Positions 8,897 through 18,706 of a stretch of DNA of 64,000 nt are shown here, one piece after another. The DNA is from Vibrio aestuarianus (lineage in GTDB: Bacteria > Pseudomonadota > Gammaproteobacteria > Enterobacterales > Vibrionaceae). Numbering within the stretch: position 1 is the first letter of the stretch; the number at the start of each line of letters is the position of its first letter. The stretch is taken from NCBI RefSeq assembly GCF_012395185.1, contig NZ_JAAZTU010000025.1:1-64000 (forward strand), in the 5' to 3' direction. The translations under genes were made by a program, and so were the position numbers. The notes under the pieces were generated by a model. The model worked only from the letters and a program-made list of their open reading frames with translations. It searched no databases and was not told the origin of the DNA.

Positions 8897-9808
8897 ATGA
8901 TCGAACTTAAGCATTTGCGAACGTTAGCTTCGCTAAGAGATTCGGGTTCATTGACCTCGACCGCAACGTCTCTCCACTTAACACAATCAGCGCTTTCACA
9001 TCAAATTAAAGATTTAGAGGCAAGAATTGGCGGGCAGTTGTTTTTACGCAAAACTCGTCCTGTAAAATTCACCTCAGAGGGAGAAATTTTACTCAAGCTT
9101 GCCGATGAAATTTTACCCAGAATGGCAAGAGCTGAAAATGACTTAGCGAGTCTGAAAGAAGACGTAAATGGGCGTTTGCACATGGCAATTGAGTGTCACT
9201 CTTGCTTCCAGTGGTTAATGCCAGCATTAAAGGAATATCAATTGGCTTGGCCAAGTGTCACGTTAGACTTTTCATCCGGCTTCGGTTTTGAACCCTTACC
9301 CGCTTTGCTAGCAGGAGAACTTGATCTTGTCATAACTTCCGATATTTTGCCTCGCTCCGAAGTCCACTACGAGCCTCTATTCGACTTTGAAATGCGTCTT
9401 ATCACCTCAACCGCTCACCCTCTTGCAGAAAAAACGATCATCGAACCTAACGATTTAGCCTCGCAAACCATGTTGACTTATCCGGTCCAAAAAAACCGCT
9501 TGGATGTCGTAAAACACTTTCTGCAACCCGCAGGCATTGAGCCGGCAAAATGGAAACAAGCTGATAACACATTGATGTTGGTACAAATGGTATCTGCAGG
9601 TTTAGGGGTAGCCGCACTGCCTAATTGGGCAATCAGTGAATTTTCTAGGCAAGGACTGATCACCAGTAAGCCATTAGGTAACGGTTTATGGAGGCGGTTA
9701 TTTGCAGCCACCCGTCATAGCGAAAAGGATAAACATTATCTGCAAGCTTTTTTCGTCACCGCTCGACAACAATGCAAAAGCCACCTTGATGGCATCAAGA
9801 TGGCTTGA
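8897..9808 (+). CDS. metR: LysR-type regulator MetR
   Basis: 303 residues from ATG 8897. An in-frame upstream ATG at 8816 would add 27 residues, but MIELKHLRTLASLRDSGS matches the start of MetR proteins, and GAGG is 11 bases upstream. The N-terminal winged helix (HLTQSALSHQIKDLE, residues 28-42) binds DNA. The C-terminal region is a periplasmic-binding-like co-inducer domain, with homocysteine known as co-inducer. It activates metE and other methionine genes. Its divergent position from metE is the classical arrangement. Confidence 0.95.
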   Translation: MIELKHLRTLASLRDSGSLTSTATSLHLTQSALSHQIKDLEARIGGQLFLRKTRPVKFTSEGEILLKLADEILPRMARAENDLASLKEDVNGRLHMAIECHSCFQWLMPALKEYQLAWPSVTLDFSSGFGFEPLPALLAGELDLVITSDILPRSEVHYEPLFDFEMRLITSTAHPLAEKTIIEPNDLASQTMLTYPVQKNRLDVVKHFLQPAGIEPAKWKQADNTLMLVQMVSAGLGVAALPNWAISEFSRQGLITSKPLGNGLWRRLFAATRHSEKDKHYLQAFFVTARQQCKSHLDGIKMA

Positions 9809-9824
9809 TAGTTAAACAAAAATA

Positions 9825-10025
9825 TTAACGGGGATAGGATTTGAATTGGTTAGTCAGTGGATCGTATTGGTAACCTAAGACATCTAGTTTACCAATAACA
9901 CCTTCCACATCCATTTCGTACATACTGGCAAGTTCTTCAAAGCTGTCGCACTCTAAGCGCAGTTTTTCATTCACAATGCCCAGTAAAATAACACTATCAA
10001 AGCGGCTGACGTTACTTAGGTCCAT
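9825..10025 (-). CDS. DUF4250 domain protein
   Basis: 66 residues from the ATG at 10025, preceded by AAGGAG eight bases upstream, which decides against longer in-frame starts. The sequence LGIVNEKLRLECDSFEEL ... LGYQYDPLTNQFKSY fits the small DUF4250 family (LRD-like core and a terminal YD...NQF). The function is unknown. It is probably co-transcribed with the membrane protein gene upstream (69-bp gap) and ends close to metR, which converges on it. Confidence 0.8.
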   Translation of the reverse strand: MDLSNVSRFDSVILLGIVNEKLRLECDSFEELASMYEMDVEGVIGKLDVLGYQYDPLTNQFKSYPR

Positions 10026-10094
10026 CACAAGCTCCTTTACCAACGAGGTAATGAAAGCCTAGTCGCAAAATCATCTGCAAAAAGTGACCAATAT

Positions 10095-10775
10095 CTAGAG
10101 AATAAATAAACCTTGGAAACTTGTGCTTGCCGCTAACATAAACAGTAGGGCAATACCTAGCTGGATTTTTTCTGCACTTTTTGAAAATAAAATATGCCAA
10201 CACCAGGCGATAATTCCTGCGATCATCAAACCAAAACTGGTTAGCAAAGCCAATGTCGCTTGTGTTAACGCTTGATCATCTAAGCCATAAGCTTTCGGTA
10301 CAACACAAAGTGCAACCCCCATCGCACATAAAATGCCGATGATAGGAAGTAGTCGGTGAAATGCTTGCAGACGCGTACGTGCAATCGTCAACAGTAGATG
10401 AGAAAAACATGACCCAAGTAAACCCACTAATATCACATTGGCAACGGATGCTGGCCAATTCGCCTGCTCAGACACCAGAATGGCAACATAAGCTAATGAC
10501 AACCCGTTAGCTAGGTAAAGTACCCATAATGGGCCTTCATCACGTGTTTTCTTGGTTTGTACTTGAGAGTAAAAATAGAAAATGGCAAATACGACCATGA
10601 ACGCTTCAATTTTAAGAGAAGCCACCGCGAGCCACAAAACGCCAATCGCTGGCAATAAGCGGTGAATACGCCCACGTTGCCCCGGACAAATCTCCCCTCT
10701 AACTAATACGAGAGTCAAGATAATTTGTGCACCCAGTAACATCGGAGCAAAAACAGAAAGTAACGATTGAATCAT
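10095..10775 (-). CDS. Multi-pass membrane protein of unknown function
   Basis: 226 residues with about seven hydrophobic segments (for example MIQSLLSVFAPMLLGAQIIL at the N-terminus, AFMVVFAIFYFYS, LLALLTSFGLMIAGIIAWCW and the C-terminal LLFMLAASTSFQGLFIL). I do not recognise a family motif. It lies between the c-di-GMP gene upstream and the DUF4250 gene downstream, all on the same strand, so these may share a transcript. The start is MIQSLLSV at 10775. Confidence 0.75.
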   Translation of the reverse strand: MIQSLLSVFAPMLLGAQIILTLVLVRGEICPGQRGRIHRLLPAIGVLWLAVASLKIEAFMVVFAIFYFYSQVQTKKTRDEGPLWVLYLANGLSLAYVAILVSEQANWPASVANVILVGLLGSCFSHLLLTIARTRLQAFHRLLPIIGILCAMGVALCVVPKAYGLDDQALTQATLALLTSFGLMIAGIIAWCWHILFSKSAEKIQLGIALLFMLAASTSFQGLFIL

Positions 10776-10838
10776 GCTATATGGCCATTAAAATGTGTCT
10801 GGGCGCGATGATAGCAAATTTATTCAGCTGACTAGAAG

Positions 10839-13280
10839 TCAGTTCGTACTCAGATGCATCAAAACATCATCTGCCGTTATTATTCCTACATATCTTCCCT
10901 CTCGTACAAGCACCCAAGGAAAAGGGATTTTTTTCTTAATTAGGTGAGTCACCGTTGATAGTTCCGTCATAACATCTAATTGAGTGAAGGTTGTGCTCAT
11001 TAGCTGATTGACAGGGCGCTTCCAAATAACACTTTCTTTTGCATTTTCAAGTTCCGTGCCCATTGATGGACTCAAGTGTAAATTCAATGCGGATTTATGC
11101 ACTAAGCCGACACACTGCCCATTATTGATAACAGGCAATGAGTTGAGCTCCGTTGCTTGAACGTACTGATTAGCTAAGAAAATGGAATCACCAGGGTCTA
11201 GCCTAGGCACGTTTGAGCGAACCAAGAGCAATAATGTATTGGCCCTATCGCTTTCATCTTCAGTTGTATTAACCACATTCAAATGTGCTTTGTAACGATT
11301 CGCATGAGCAATATTTTCTAATGGTAACGGTTTAGAAAATAAATACCCTTGCAAGTAGTCAACACCGAGCATTCTTAACACTTTCATTTCTTGTTCGGTT
11401 TCCACCCCCTCGGCAACCACCTTAACACCTAGAGTATGAGAAAGGTCTGTAACCATTTTGACAATACTGTACTTACGAGTACCAACTGCAATATCCGTCA
11501 CAAATTCCTTATCAATTTTTAATAAATCGAATTGACGATCACTTAAATAAGTGAAGGAAGAGTAACCCGTACCAAAGTCATCAATCGCAACAGATACACC
11601 TAACTTACGCAATTCATTCATTGCGTCATAAGATTTCCCGCCCGTTTCCTGGCTCGAAAAATAGGCACTTTCCGTCAATTCAATCGTGATGTGTTTGGGG
11701 TTACAACCACTACTTTTAATAATAGCTGCGGTGTTGTTTAGTATTACATCTGAGCTTAGCGATGTATTCAAAGATCGATTGATGGTAATTCCTGTCTCTG
11801 AACCAAATATTTTTTGTAAAGTAGCCAAACTTCGCAGAGAGATAAAAGCCACTTGTTTATCAAGCTGAGGAATGATGTTCAGCTCTTCAGCAATGGTGAT
11901 CATTTCTTGAGTGTCGACCAGTTCACCAGCTTCATTAGTGAAACGGCACAACGCTTCAAATTTAGCTATCTTGAGTGTTTTGGTATCGACAATCGCTTGG
12001 AAATAAACGGCAATATCGCCCGTCGCTATTTTTTTGGTCACTAAATCCTCCAACGCTTTTCGTCGTTGAAGCTGTTCATGAATACTACTTTGATAGAAAT
12101 TAACCGATTTACCCTGACCACCATGCATCTCTAACATTGCTTGTATCGCATGTGAAACCATATTTCTTGGGTTATTTGCATCTTGCCCAAAAACAGAGAC
12201 CCCAATTCGACACCTTGAAATCATCTTAAATATCTGCGGTGACATCTCATGTTTAATTTCATAGATGAACGCTTTAATTTCTGACGAAATCAGAGCACTT
12301 TGATTACTATTTCCTTCACAGGTTGTTGCTAAACAGACACCAAAAATATCAGCGCCTAAGTAGCCTGAAATACGTGCGGTCGCACTTCTGATCAGCATAT
12401 CTGAAAATAATTTGCGATCAGAATAGGCGGAATCCCCCTCAAAAGTAGGGTTTAAGGCCATCAAAATAATTAAACGATTATGATTACCCACTTCGCAGAT
12501 TTGATCGAGTAGAGAGATTAGCTTGCTCTTAGTAGGTAACTGGGTGTGGACATCGACCTCATCAATTTTGACTTGCGCCGTTACTTCTCTTTTTTGTGAA
12601 ACATCCAACGTTAAACCGAGATAATAGCTATCCCCATTTTCTAGCTGTATTTTCTGAACCGTGAGTTCTCGCGGTGATGCGTGACCTTTTGCATGGCGGT
12701 TTAAAACCACACCATTCCAATAACCTTTGGTTTCAATATCACTCCACATTTGTTTAAAAAAACTTGGCGAGTGTTTTCCAGCATTAAAAATATTGGTTTT
12801 ACAACCGAGCAACTCTTGCTGCAAATAACCAGTTTGTTTTTCAAATAAAGTGTTACAAGCCAAAATACGTGTTTGGCTGTCAGAGATCACAATACCATGG
12901 TGTTGGTTATTGATAATACTTTGGAATAACCCCGCCACGCTGACTCGCGTTTTCTCACATAACAAGACGGTCATCAGTCCACTTAGTACACCCCGCTGCT
13001 CAAGGGATACAGAAAAACTGACAAAGCAAAATGCATAAGACTGGGTGACTAGGCAACAAGAGAACTGCTCACTTTTCCCTGTTTTCAATACGTTAGTAAA
13101 GAGTTCTTTGGCATGGGCAGCGATATCTTGCGTCATATAGCTCAAAATATCGTTGACCTTTTGTGGTGCTGAATCATCAGGGAAAAGAGTGGTAAACATG
13201 TGTTTATCACAATCAAAATCTGAGGTGTTAATGTTGAAAGACCACCACATTTGTCTATTCTGTAAACTACCTTCTATCAC
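10839..13280 (-). CDS. PAS / degenerate GGDEF / EAL / CBS protein, probable c-di-GMP phosphodiesterase
   Basis: 813 residues, no membrane segment. Domains in order: an unassigned N-terminal region (1-115), PAS (about 118-228, GIVISDSQTRILACN), a degenerate GGDEF domain (about 240-395) where GADIF (309-313) replaces GGDEF, EAL (about 405-660) and a C-terminal CBS pair (about 680-813). The EAL domain keeps FEALCRF (Glu442), ELTES, DDFGTGYSS, KIDKEFV and EGVE, so it should hydrolyse c-di-GMP. The degenerate GGDEF domain probably cannot make it and may be regulatory. CBS pairs often bind adenine nucleotides. It lies upstream of ygiQ, in the opposite direction, with an ERIC repeat between. Confidence 0.9.
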   Translation of the reverse strand: MIEGSLQNRQMWWSFNINTSDFDCDKHMFTTLFPDDSAPQKVNDILSYMTQDIAAHAKELFTNVLKTGKSEQFSCCLVTQSYAFCFVSFSVSLEQRGVLSGLMTVLLCEKTRVSVAGLFQSIINNQHHGIVISDSQTRILACNTLFEKQTGYLQQELLGCKTNIFNAGKHSPSFFKQMWSDIETKGYWNGVVLNRHAKGHASPRELTVQKIQLENGDSYYLGLTLDVSQKREVTAQVKIDEVDVHTQLPTKSKLISLLDQICEVGNHNRLIILMALNPTFEGDSAYSDRKLFSDMLIRSATARISGYLGADIFGVCLATTCEGNSNQSALISSEIKAFIYEIKHEMSPQIFKMISRCRIGVSVFGQDANNPRNMVSHAIQAMLEMHGGQGKSVNFYQSSIHEQLQRRKALEDLVTKKIATGDIAVYFQAIVDTKTLKIAKFEALCRFTNEAGELVDTQEMITIAEELNIIPQLDKQVAFISLRSLATLQKIFGSETGITINRSLNTSLSSDVILNNTAAIIKSSGCNPKHITIELTESAYFSSQETGGKSYDAMNELRKLGVSVAIDDFGTGYSSFTYLSDRQFDLLKIDKEFVTDIAVGTRKYSIVKMVTDLSHTLGVKVVAEGVETEQEMKVLRMLGVDYLQGYLFSKPLPLENIAHANRYKAHLNVVNTTEDESDRANTLLLLVRSNVPRLDPGDSIFLANQYVQATELNSLPVINNGQCVGLVHKSALNLHLSPSMGTELENAKESVIWKRPVNQLMSTTFTQLDVMTELSTVTHLIKKKIPFPWVLVREGRYVGIITADDVLMHLSTN

Positions 13281-13342
13281 GGTCTATATCCTTTCTGCAT
13301 TTGCTATTTTCCATAATAAACTCTGCCACTTAATGACAAGTA

Positions 13343-13470
13343 TATACCCAAACAACTTGAAGTTGCAGGTAGGCGGCAAGTGAGTTCATCCCCATGAGCA
13401 TAGATAAACTATGTGATTGGGGTGAGCGAATGTAGCAAACACCGCTGCAGCTTCAAGTAGGAAGGGTATA
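13343..13470 (+). repeat. ERIC-type intergenic repeat, copy 3
   Basis: Begins TATACCCAAACAACTTGAAG and ends GTAGGAAGGGTATA, with the ERIC core GATTGGGGTGAGCG. It differs from copy 4 at only two positions by eye. It lies between the divergent EAL gene and ygiQ. Confidence 0.92.
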
Positions 13471-13587
13471 GAACGTTATTATTCATATAATCTCATATTT
13501 TAGGCTTTTCGAATGTGAAGTAGGTAGAACTGGCTACTCTTGATCTTAATCGCTATAATGCCCGGCTCATAAATCAGAGGTCAAAAT

Positions 13588-15849
13588 ATGCACAGCAACA
13601 TCACTCCTATTCATCAATATAAAAAATACTGGGCCGAGTGTTTTGGAATTGCACCATTCTTGCCAACCAGTAGAAAAGAGATGGATGCCCTAGGATGGGA
13701 CAGCTGTGACATTGTAATCGTCACTGGTGACGCATACGTTGATCATCCAAGTTTTGGTATGGCGATCATTGGTCGTCTTTTGGAAGCGCAGGGCTTCCGT
13801 GTCGGTATCATTGCACAACCACAATGGCACAACAAAGACGCTTTTATGGCTCTGGGGAAACCAAATCTATTTTTTGGTATCACCGCCGGCAACATGGACT
13901 CGATGATCAACCGTTATACCTCTGACAAAAAATTACGTCATGACGATGCTTACACACCCAATAATGAAGGTGGTAAACGTCCAGACCGAGCAACGCTTGT
14001 TTATTCGCAGCGCTGCCGCGAAGCTTACAAAGAAGTCCCTATTGTACTCGGTGGTATTGAAGCAAGCTTACGACGCGTTGCGCATTATGATTACTGGTCA
14101 GATAAAGTACGCCGTTCGGTCTTATTTGACGCCAAAGCTGATATTTTGCTGTTTGGTAATGCAGAACGTGCGTTAGTTGAAGTTGCGCACCGCCTTGCCG
14201 ATGGCGAGAATATCACTAGCATGACTAATATTCGTGGTACAGCGGTTAACCTTGCGTCCGCACCAGAAAATTACACCATTATTGATTCATCGCGTATTGA
14301 AAAACCGGGCAAAGCATTTGTACCAGTCAACCCATACGCGGTGGAAACACAATGCGAAACTAATCAAGAAAAAGAAACCGAAGCAAAACCAATCACCATT
14401 CGTCCTTCTCGTCATGATGCTGCCACGACAGCGGTACGCATACCGGCATTTGAAAAACTCAATAATGACCGCATTCTTTATGCCCACGCCAGCCGTGTGC
14501 TGCATTTAGAAACCAATCCATATTCAGGTCGCGCATTGATTCAGCGCCATGGCGACCGTGAACTATGGGTTAACCAAGCGCCTATTCCACTCACAACTGA
14601 TGAAATGGATTATGTCTTTGGTTTAACCTATGCCCGCGTACCTCACCCTATGTACGGAAAGGCGAAAATTCCGGCGTACGATATGATCAAAACCTCGGTC
14701 AATATCATGCGTGGCTGTTTTGGCGGCTGTTCATTCTGTTCTATTACCGAACATGAAGGGCGTATTATCCAAAACCGTTCTAAAGAATCAATTTTGAATG
14801 AAATGGAAGAGATACGTGATAAAGTGCCCGGCTTTACTGGAACAATTTCGGATTTAGGTGGACCGACTGCAAACATGTACCGTTTAGGTTGTAGTGATCC
14901 CAAAGCTGAGATGAACTGTCGCCGACCGTCTTGTGTCTTCCCGGGGATCTGTAACAAGCTTAATACCGACCACAAACACACTATCGATTTATATCGCGAA
15001 GCACGTAAAGTAAAAGGCATCAAAAAAGTGATGATTGCTTCTGGTGTGCGCTATGACTTGGCCATTGAATCACCAGAATATGTTCGTGAGCTAGTAACGC
15101 ACCACGTGGGTGGCTATCTAAAAATCGCTCCAGAACACACCGAAAAGAACCCGCTTGATCTGATGATGAAGCCGGGTATGGGCACTTATGATCGCTTTAA
15201 AGAGATGTTTGAAAAATACAGCGCTGAAGCAGGTAAGAAACAGTATTTGATCCCTTACTTTATCTCCGCTCATCCGGGCACTGAAGATGAAGATATGCTG
15301 AACTTGGCGTTATGGCTCAAGTCTAATAACTTCGAATGTGACCAAGTTCAGAACTTCTACCCATCACCTATGTGTAACGCGACGGCGATGTATTATTCAG
15401 AAACTAACCCGCTGAAACGTGTGAAGTATAAAAAACGTGAAGAGGTGCCAGTGGCGAAAGGTGAACGTCAGCGCCGCTTGCATAAAGCATTATTACGCTA
15501 CCATGACCCACTAAACTGGCCAATCATTCGTGAAGCGTTGATTAACATGGGTAAAAAACACTTGATTGGTGACAGACCTAACTGCCTTGTACCAGCTGAA
15601 GACCTTGATGCGCGTACACCTGCGCAACGCCGTAAATCAGGTCGTCACGGTGCAAACCGTTTTGCCACTAAACACACTAAAACTCAACCTGGTTTTGATG
15701 CGCTAAATCCACGTAAGGAAAGTGCTACGTCATCAAGCAAACCGCGCTCTGCTAGCGTGGCAAACAACAAGAACAGTGCCGGCAAGCGAGGCGGAAATAA
15801 CCAGATGTCACGCCCAGGTTCTAAGAGCAATCCGCAACGAGCTAGGTAA
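13588..15849 (+). CDS. ygiQ: YgiQ family radical SAM protein
   Basis: 753 residues. The N-terminal UPF0313 domain is followed by a radical SAM domain with the 4Fe-4S motif CFGGCSFC (Cys377, Cys381, Cys384), conserved stretches [18 protein letters not shown] and [20 protein letters not shown], and a C-terminal DUF3362-like part. The reaction of YgiQ is not established. The last 75 residues or so are a basic, low-complexity Ser/Lys/Arg/Asn tail that should be disordered. A TATAAT at 13554-13559 is a likely -10 element for the gene. Confidence 0.95.
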   Translation: MHSNITPIHQYKKYWAECFGIAPFLPTSRKEMDALGWDSCDIVIVTGDAYVDHPSFGMAIIGRLLEAQGFRVGIIAQPQWHNKDAFMALGKPNLFFGITAGNMDSMINRYTSDKKLRHDDAYTPNNEGGKRPDRATLVYSQRCREAYKEVPIVLGGIEASLRRVAHYDYWSDKVRRSVLFDAKADILLFGNAERALVEVAHRLADGENITSMTNIRGTAVNLASAPENYTIIDSSRIEKPGKAFVPVNPYAVETQCETNQEKETEAKPITIRPSRHDAATTAVRIPAFEKLNNDRILYAHASRVLHLETNPYSGRALIQRHGDRELWVNQAPIPLTTDEMDYVFGLTYARVPHPMYGKAKIPAYDMIKTSVNIMRGCFGGCSFCSITEHEGRIIQNRSKESILNEMEEIRDKVPGFTGTISDLGGPTANMYRLGCSDPKAEMNCRRPSCVFPGICNKLNTDHKHTIDLYREARKVKGIKKVMIASGVRYDLAIESPEYVRELVTHHVGGYLKIAPEHTEKNPLDLMMKPGMGTYDRFKEMFEKYSAEAGKKQYLIPYFISAHPGTEDEDMLNLALWLKSNNFECDQVQNFYPSPMCNATAMYYSETNPLKRVKYKKREEVPVAKGERQRRLHKALLRYHDPLNWPIIREALINMGKKHLIGDRPNCLVPAEDLDARTPAQRRKSGRHGANRFATKHTKTQPGFDALNPRKESATSSSKPRSASVANNKNSAGKRGGNNQMSRPGSKSNPQRAR

Positions 15850-15870
15850 TATTTTCAGGCTAAGCTAACC

Positions 15871-15894
15871 ATAAGGCTCCGAGTGGAGCCTTAT
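15871..15894. terminator. Bidirectional terminator between ygiQ and the DUF3833 gene
   Basis: ATAAGGCTCC-GAGT-GGAGCCTTAT hairpin followed by TGCTTTT on the plus strand. It overlaps the stop codon of the converging DUF3833 gene (15891-15893). Confidence 0.75.
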
Positions 15895-16415
15895 TGCTTT
15901 TCAAAAAACAGGGTTAACGTGCCCACTTCGATGCCAAACTTTTTAATCTTGGTTAAATTAAACACGCGCTTTTCATCCTGGCGGTATAGCCAATCATCAA
16001 AGCTCACTGTCACCGTTGAATCACCATATGGCAGCGCGAAATCATATTGCCATTGCAATGCGTTACCTTGCTCGCTGCCTTTGGCTTGACCGATAATATC
16101 ATCTGCGTTGCCAACGTATTGATTCGTATCGGTACGCTTAATCGTCCAGATGCGCTGACTATTTTCACCATCATCAAACACGAAATCCTCTATCAAGGTT
16201 AAGGTATCGCCCTCAACTTGCCCTTGAATTTTGACCTCAAAACGTCGAGTTTGCTGACCGGTGTAATCCTGCACCATTCCCCAAGCTAAAGTGGTCCCCG
16301 AGAAATACTCAAATAGATTAAATGTTGGTGTCTGATTGCGGTAATCGTCTAAATCTGCCGAACAGCCAGCTAGCAAAAGGAGTATTACACACAAAGTGCT
16401 CTTTAGTTGTTTCAT
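15891..16415 (-). CDS. DUF3833 lipoprotein
   Basis: 174 residues with a lipoprotein signal peptide ending LLLLAGC (Cys18). The mature part fits DUF3833: FNLFEYFSGTTLAWGMVQD, then RRFEVKIQGQ and a C-terminal beta-rich region. The family is often found with Cfa-like synthases and DUF1365/FAD oxidoreductase genes, as here, and is presumed to act in envelope lipid modification. The start overlaps the stop of the previous gene by four bases (ATGA). It is the last gene of the eight-gene operon. Confidence 0.85.
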   Translation of the reverse strand: MKQLKSTLCVILLLLAGCSADLDDYRNQTPTFNLFEYFSGTTLAWGMVQDYTGQQTRRFEVKIQGQVEGDTLTLIEDFVFDDGENSQRIWTIKRTDTNQYVGNADDIIGQAKGSEQGNALQWQYDFALPYGDSTVTVSFDDWLYRQDEKRVFNLTKIKKFGIEVGTLTLFFEKQ

Positions 16416-16972
16416 CGATTCATTCCTATCAGCTGACTTCGAAGCTTCGGATATTCACTGTTCGGAGATAACCAAATGGATAAAAATGCGTCATTGAGTG
16501 CTTCATCATCAATTTCACCAATCCTTTGCTCTGCGCCTGTAACGGGTATGAAAACAAATTGTCCTAACCGCCCATCCGAGATATAGACCAGACGTTGACC
16601 ATCCGAAACATCGGGAAAAATGGTTTGTAGCTGCGTTATCCAGCCTTGTACCTGGCTGTCTGAGTACCCTAGTTTTGTCCATTGCTCGGCTGTGGCTTTA
16701 AGCAGTTGTGGTTGGCTAATAGCTCTTTGATAACGGATTTCGAGGGCAATAGGGTGTGGAGATACATCGTCAGACTGCTGATAGACACCGAGCGGAGAAC
16801 GCAATTGTGAAGAATAAATGTCTAGCCACAGCCAAGAAAGAGTGGCTTGGCCAACAACTGGCCACGAATTCCAACTTGCTGTGGATGCTTGAGAAGTCGC
16901 AGCACTAGCGCTTGTGATTGTGCATTGCAGAGTGATGGCGAGTAGATAACTCTTTGTTTTTAAGTTGAACAT
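16412..16972 (-). CDS. Chalcone isomerase-like secreted protein
   Basis: 186 residues with a cleavable signal peptide (SYLLAITLQCTITSASA). The mature part matches the bacterial chalcone isomerase-like family: VGQATLSWLWLDIYSSQLRS, ALEIRYQRAISQPQLLKAT and DGRLGQFVFIP. Plant chalcone isomerase activity is not implied; fatty-acid binding is more likely in this fold. It overlaps the DUF2878 gene upstream by 68 bases and the DUF3833 gene downstream by four. It should act in the periplasm with the lipid-modifying enzymes of the operon. Confidence 0.82.
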   Translation of the reverse strand: MFNLKTKSYLLAITLQCTITSASAATSQASTASWNSWPVVGQATLSWLWLDIYSSQLRSPLGVYQQSDDVSPHPIALEIRYQRAISQPQLLKATAEQWTKLGYSDSQVQGWITQLQTIFPDVSDGQRLVYISDGRLGQFVFIPVTGAEQRIGEIDDEALNDAFLSIWLSPNSEYPKLRSQLIGMNR

Positions 16973-17450
16973 TTCTGAATATCCTTAGCATCAATGCGCA
17001 AATCATTGTCCATTCGAGCCACAGAATCAGCAAAACTGCTAATGTCGGCAATCCAAATTGAGCAGAGCCAAGTCTTTGTGCTGCCCAGTAACAGAGGCAA
17101 CCGGAAATGCCTCCAATCATTGATACGAGTGCAGAAGGGAAACGGTTCACATATTGAACGATATAATAGGCGTACCAAGAAAACGCGAACCATAGCGCCA
17201 TTAGCCATATTGGAAACTGAGAAGTTGGGAATACGATAACGTCGAACTCCATATTCAACAAATCAATCGCTATACCGATAAAGGCCAAGATGATCACTCT
17301 TTCTAAGGCGATAGGCTGCTTGATGACGGTATAGATAAAAGTGGCCAGTACCAGACAAACCGTGACCCACTGCCATGCGTATGTTCCTAGCACAGCGACC
17401 AGCCAAAGGATTTGAAACCAAACCGATACTAACCACAATTTTTTCATCAT
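16905..17450 (-). CDS. DUF2878 membrane protein
   Basis: 181 residues with five or six hydrophobic segments. Family-like stretches are IDLLNMEFDVIVFPTS and FPIWLMALWFAFSW. The start overlaps the cfa-type stop (ATG at 17450, or a second ATG at 17447). The last 22 or so residues (KNKELSTRHHSAMHNHKR region) lie in the 68-base overlap with the next gene and are polar, so the original stop may have been lost. The function is unknown. Its constant association with Cfa-type, DUF1365 and FAD oxidoreductase genes points to membrane lipid modification. Confidence 0.82.
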   Translation of the reverse strand: MMKKLWLVSVWFQILWLVAVLGTYAWQWVTVCLVLATFIYTVIKQPIALERVIILAFIGIAIDLLNMEFDVIVFPTSQFPIWLMALWFAFSWYAYYIVQYVNRFPSALVSMIGGISGCLCYWAAQRLGSAQFGLPTLAVLLILWLEWTMICALMLRIFRNVQLKNKELSTRHHSAMHNHKR

Positions 17451-18694
17451 AGCGGCCTTTGCAGTGTCATGTGCACCGTACTAATGCTTTTCGCCAGAAA
17501 GCCACCTTCGCAGTAACAAAAATAGTAGCGCCACATGCGAATAAATTTTTCATCGTAACCCAATTGTCGAACTTGTTGCTCTGCGGCGTCAAACCGCTTA
17601 CGCCACTCCTCTAAGGTTCTTGCATAATCTAAACCAATGTCGAATAGATCACGCATCACCAAGTCACTGTGTTTGGTCGCCGCTTGTGCAAGCACGGTTA
17701 CCGATGGCAAGAACCCTCCCGGGAAGATGTATTTTTGGATAAAGTCGACGTTGTTACTGTAATAGTCGTAACGTTGATCAGTGATGGTGATCGCTTGAAT
17801 TGCCATTAAACCTTGCGGTTTGAGTAGCGACTGACATTTTTTAATATAAGAAGGCAAATACTCTTTACCGACCGCTTCAATCATTTCGATAGAGACCAGC
17901 TTATCGTATTGACCTTCTAGCAGGCGGTAGTCTTGTTTGAGTAACGTAATTTGATTCTCTAAACCACTCAAAGCAACCTGCTGCGCGGCATATTGGTGCT
18001 GTTCATCAGAAATTGTGGTTGTTGTCACACGGCAACCGTAGGTCTTGGCCATGTAAATAGCCATAGCCCCCCAGCCGGTACCAATTTCAATCACATGATC
18101 ACGGCTAGTCAGTTGCAATTGTTGGCAAAGTCGTTCCATCTTATTGATCTGCGCTTGCTCTAAGCTGTCATCCTTTGATAAAAATAACGCGCTGGAATAA
18201 AGCATTTTTTCATCAAGAAAGGTGTGATAAAGCGCATTTCCCAAATCGTAGTGGGCGTGGATGTTTTCCCGCGCTTTATCAATCGAGTTGCGGTTAAACC
18301 AATGGGTTATTTTATAGAGCAACTTTGTGAAGATACTGCTTTTCGCTTCAATGCCATCCAATGCGGAAAGGTTTCTCGCCATTAATTCCATCAGTGTGGT
18401 CAAGTTTGGACTCTCCCACCAACCATCCATATACGCTTCACCAGCAGCAATACTGCCTCCCTTTAACAGGCGAGCATAAAAGTGAGGATCTCGAACTTCA
18501 ATGCTAGCATTCGGTTCACCCTCTCTTGGCGTACCGAATGTTTCTCTTGCTGTCACTGAACCATCAGTAAACGATTCAATGATAGTCAGTGTTCCAACTT
18601 CTAAACGCTGCAGACATTTTAAAGTGATACTGCGTGCACTCTTTTGCAAACTCGTCAGTTGCTTGGGCAACTCTAAAGATCCTGAATTCTGCAT
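17447..18694 (-). CDS. cfa: Cyclopropane-fatty-acid synthase family methyltransferase
   Basis: 415 residues. S-adenosylmethionine-dependent enzyme acting on unsaturated acyl chains of membrane phospholipids. Visible are the N-terminal lipid-binding domain (FGTPREGEPNASIEVRDP), HYDLGNALYHTFLDEKMLYS, the SAM-binding VIEIGTGWGAMAIYMAKTYG, and the C-terminal EEWRKRFDA and MWRYYFCYCEGGF, which carries the family's catalytic-region cysteine. In this operon type the enzyme may methylate rather than cyclopropanate, as in furan fatty acid formation in Rhodobacter. It is co-transcribed with DUF1365 (12-base gap) and DUF2878 (overlap). Confidence 0.92.
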   Translation of the reverse strand: MQNSGSLELPKQLTSLQKSARSITLKCLQRLEVGTLTIIESFTDGSVTARETFGTPREGEPNASIEVRDPHFYARLLKGGSIAAGEAYMDGWWESPNLTTLMELMARNLSALDGIEAKSSIFTKLLYKITHWFNRNSIDKARENIHAHYDLGNALYHTFLDEKMLYSSALFLSKDDSLEQAQINKMERLCQQLQLTSRDHVIEIGTGWGAMAIYMAKTYGCRVTTTTISDEQHQYAAQQVALSGLENQITLLKQDYRLLEGQYDKLVSIEMIEAVGKEYLPSYIKKCQSLLKPQGLMAIQAITITDQRYDYYSNNVDFIQKYIFPGGFLPSVTVLAQAATKHSDLVMRDLFDIGLDYARTLEEWRKRFDAAEQQVRQLGYDEKFIRMWRYYFCYCEGGFLAKSISTVHMTLQRPL

Positions 18695-18706
18695 TGAGCG
18701 TTCTCC

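Noticed and set aside
13153..13383. 76-codon plus-strand frame ending in the ERIC repeat
   Set aside because: It is antisense to the start of the EAL gene and continues into repeat DNA. It only shows that the repeat supplies a stop in this frame.
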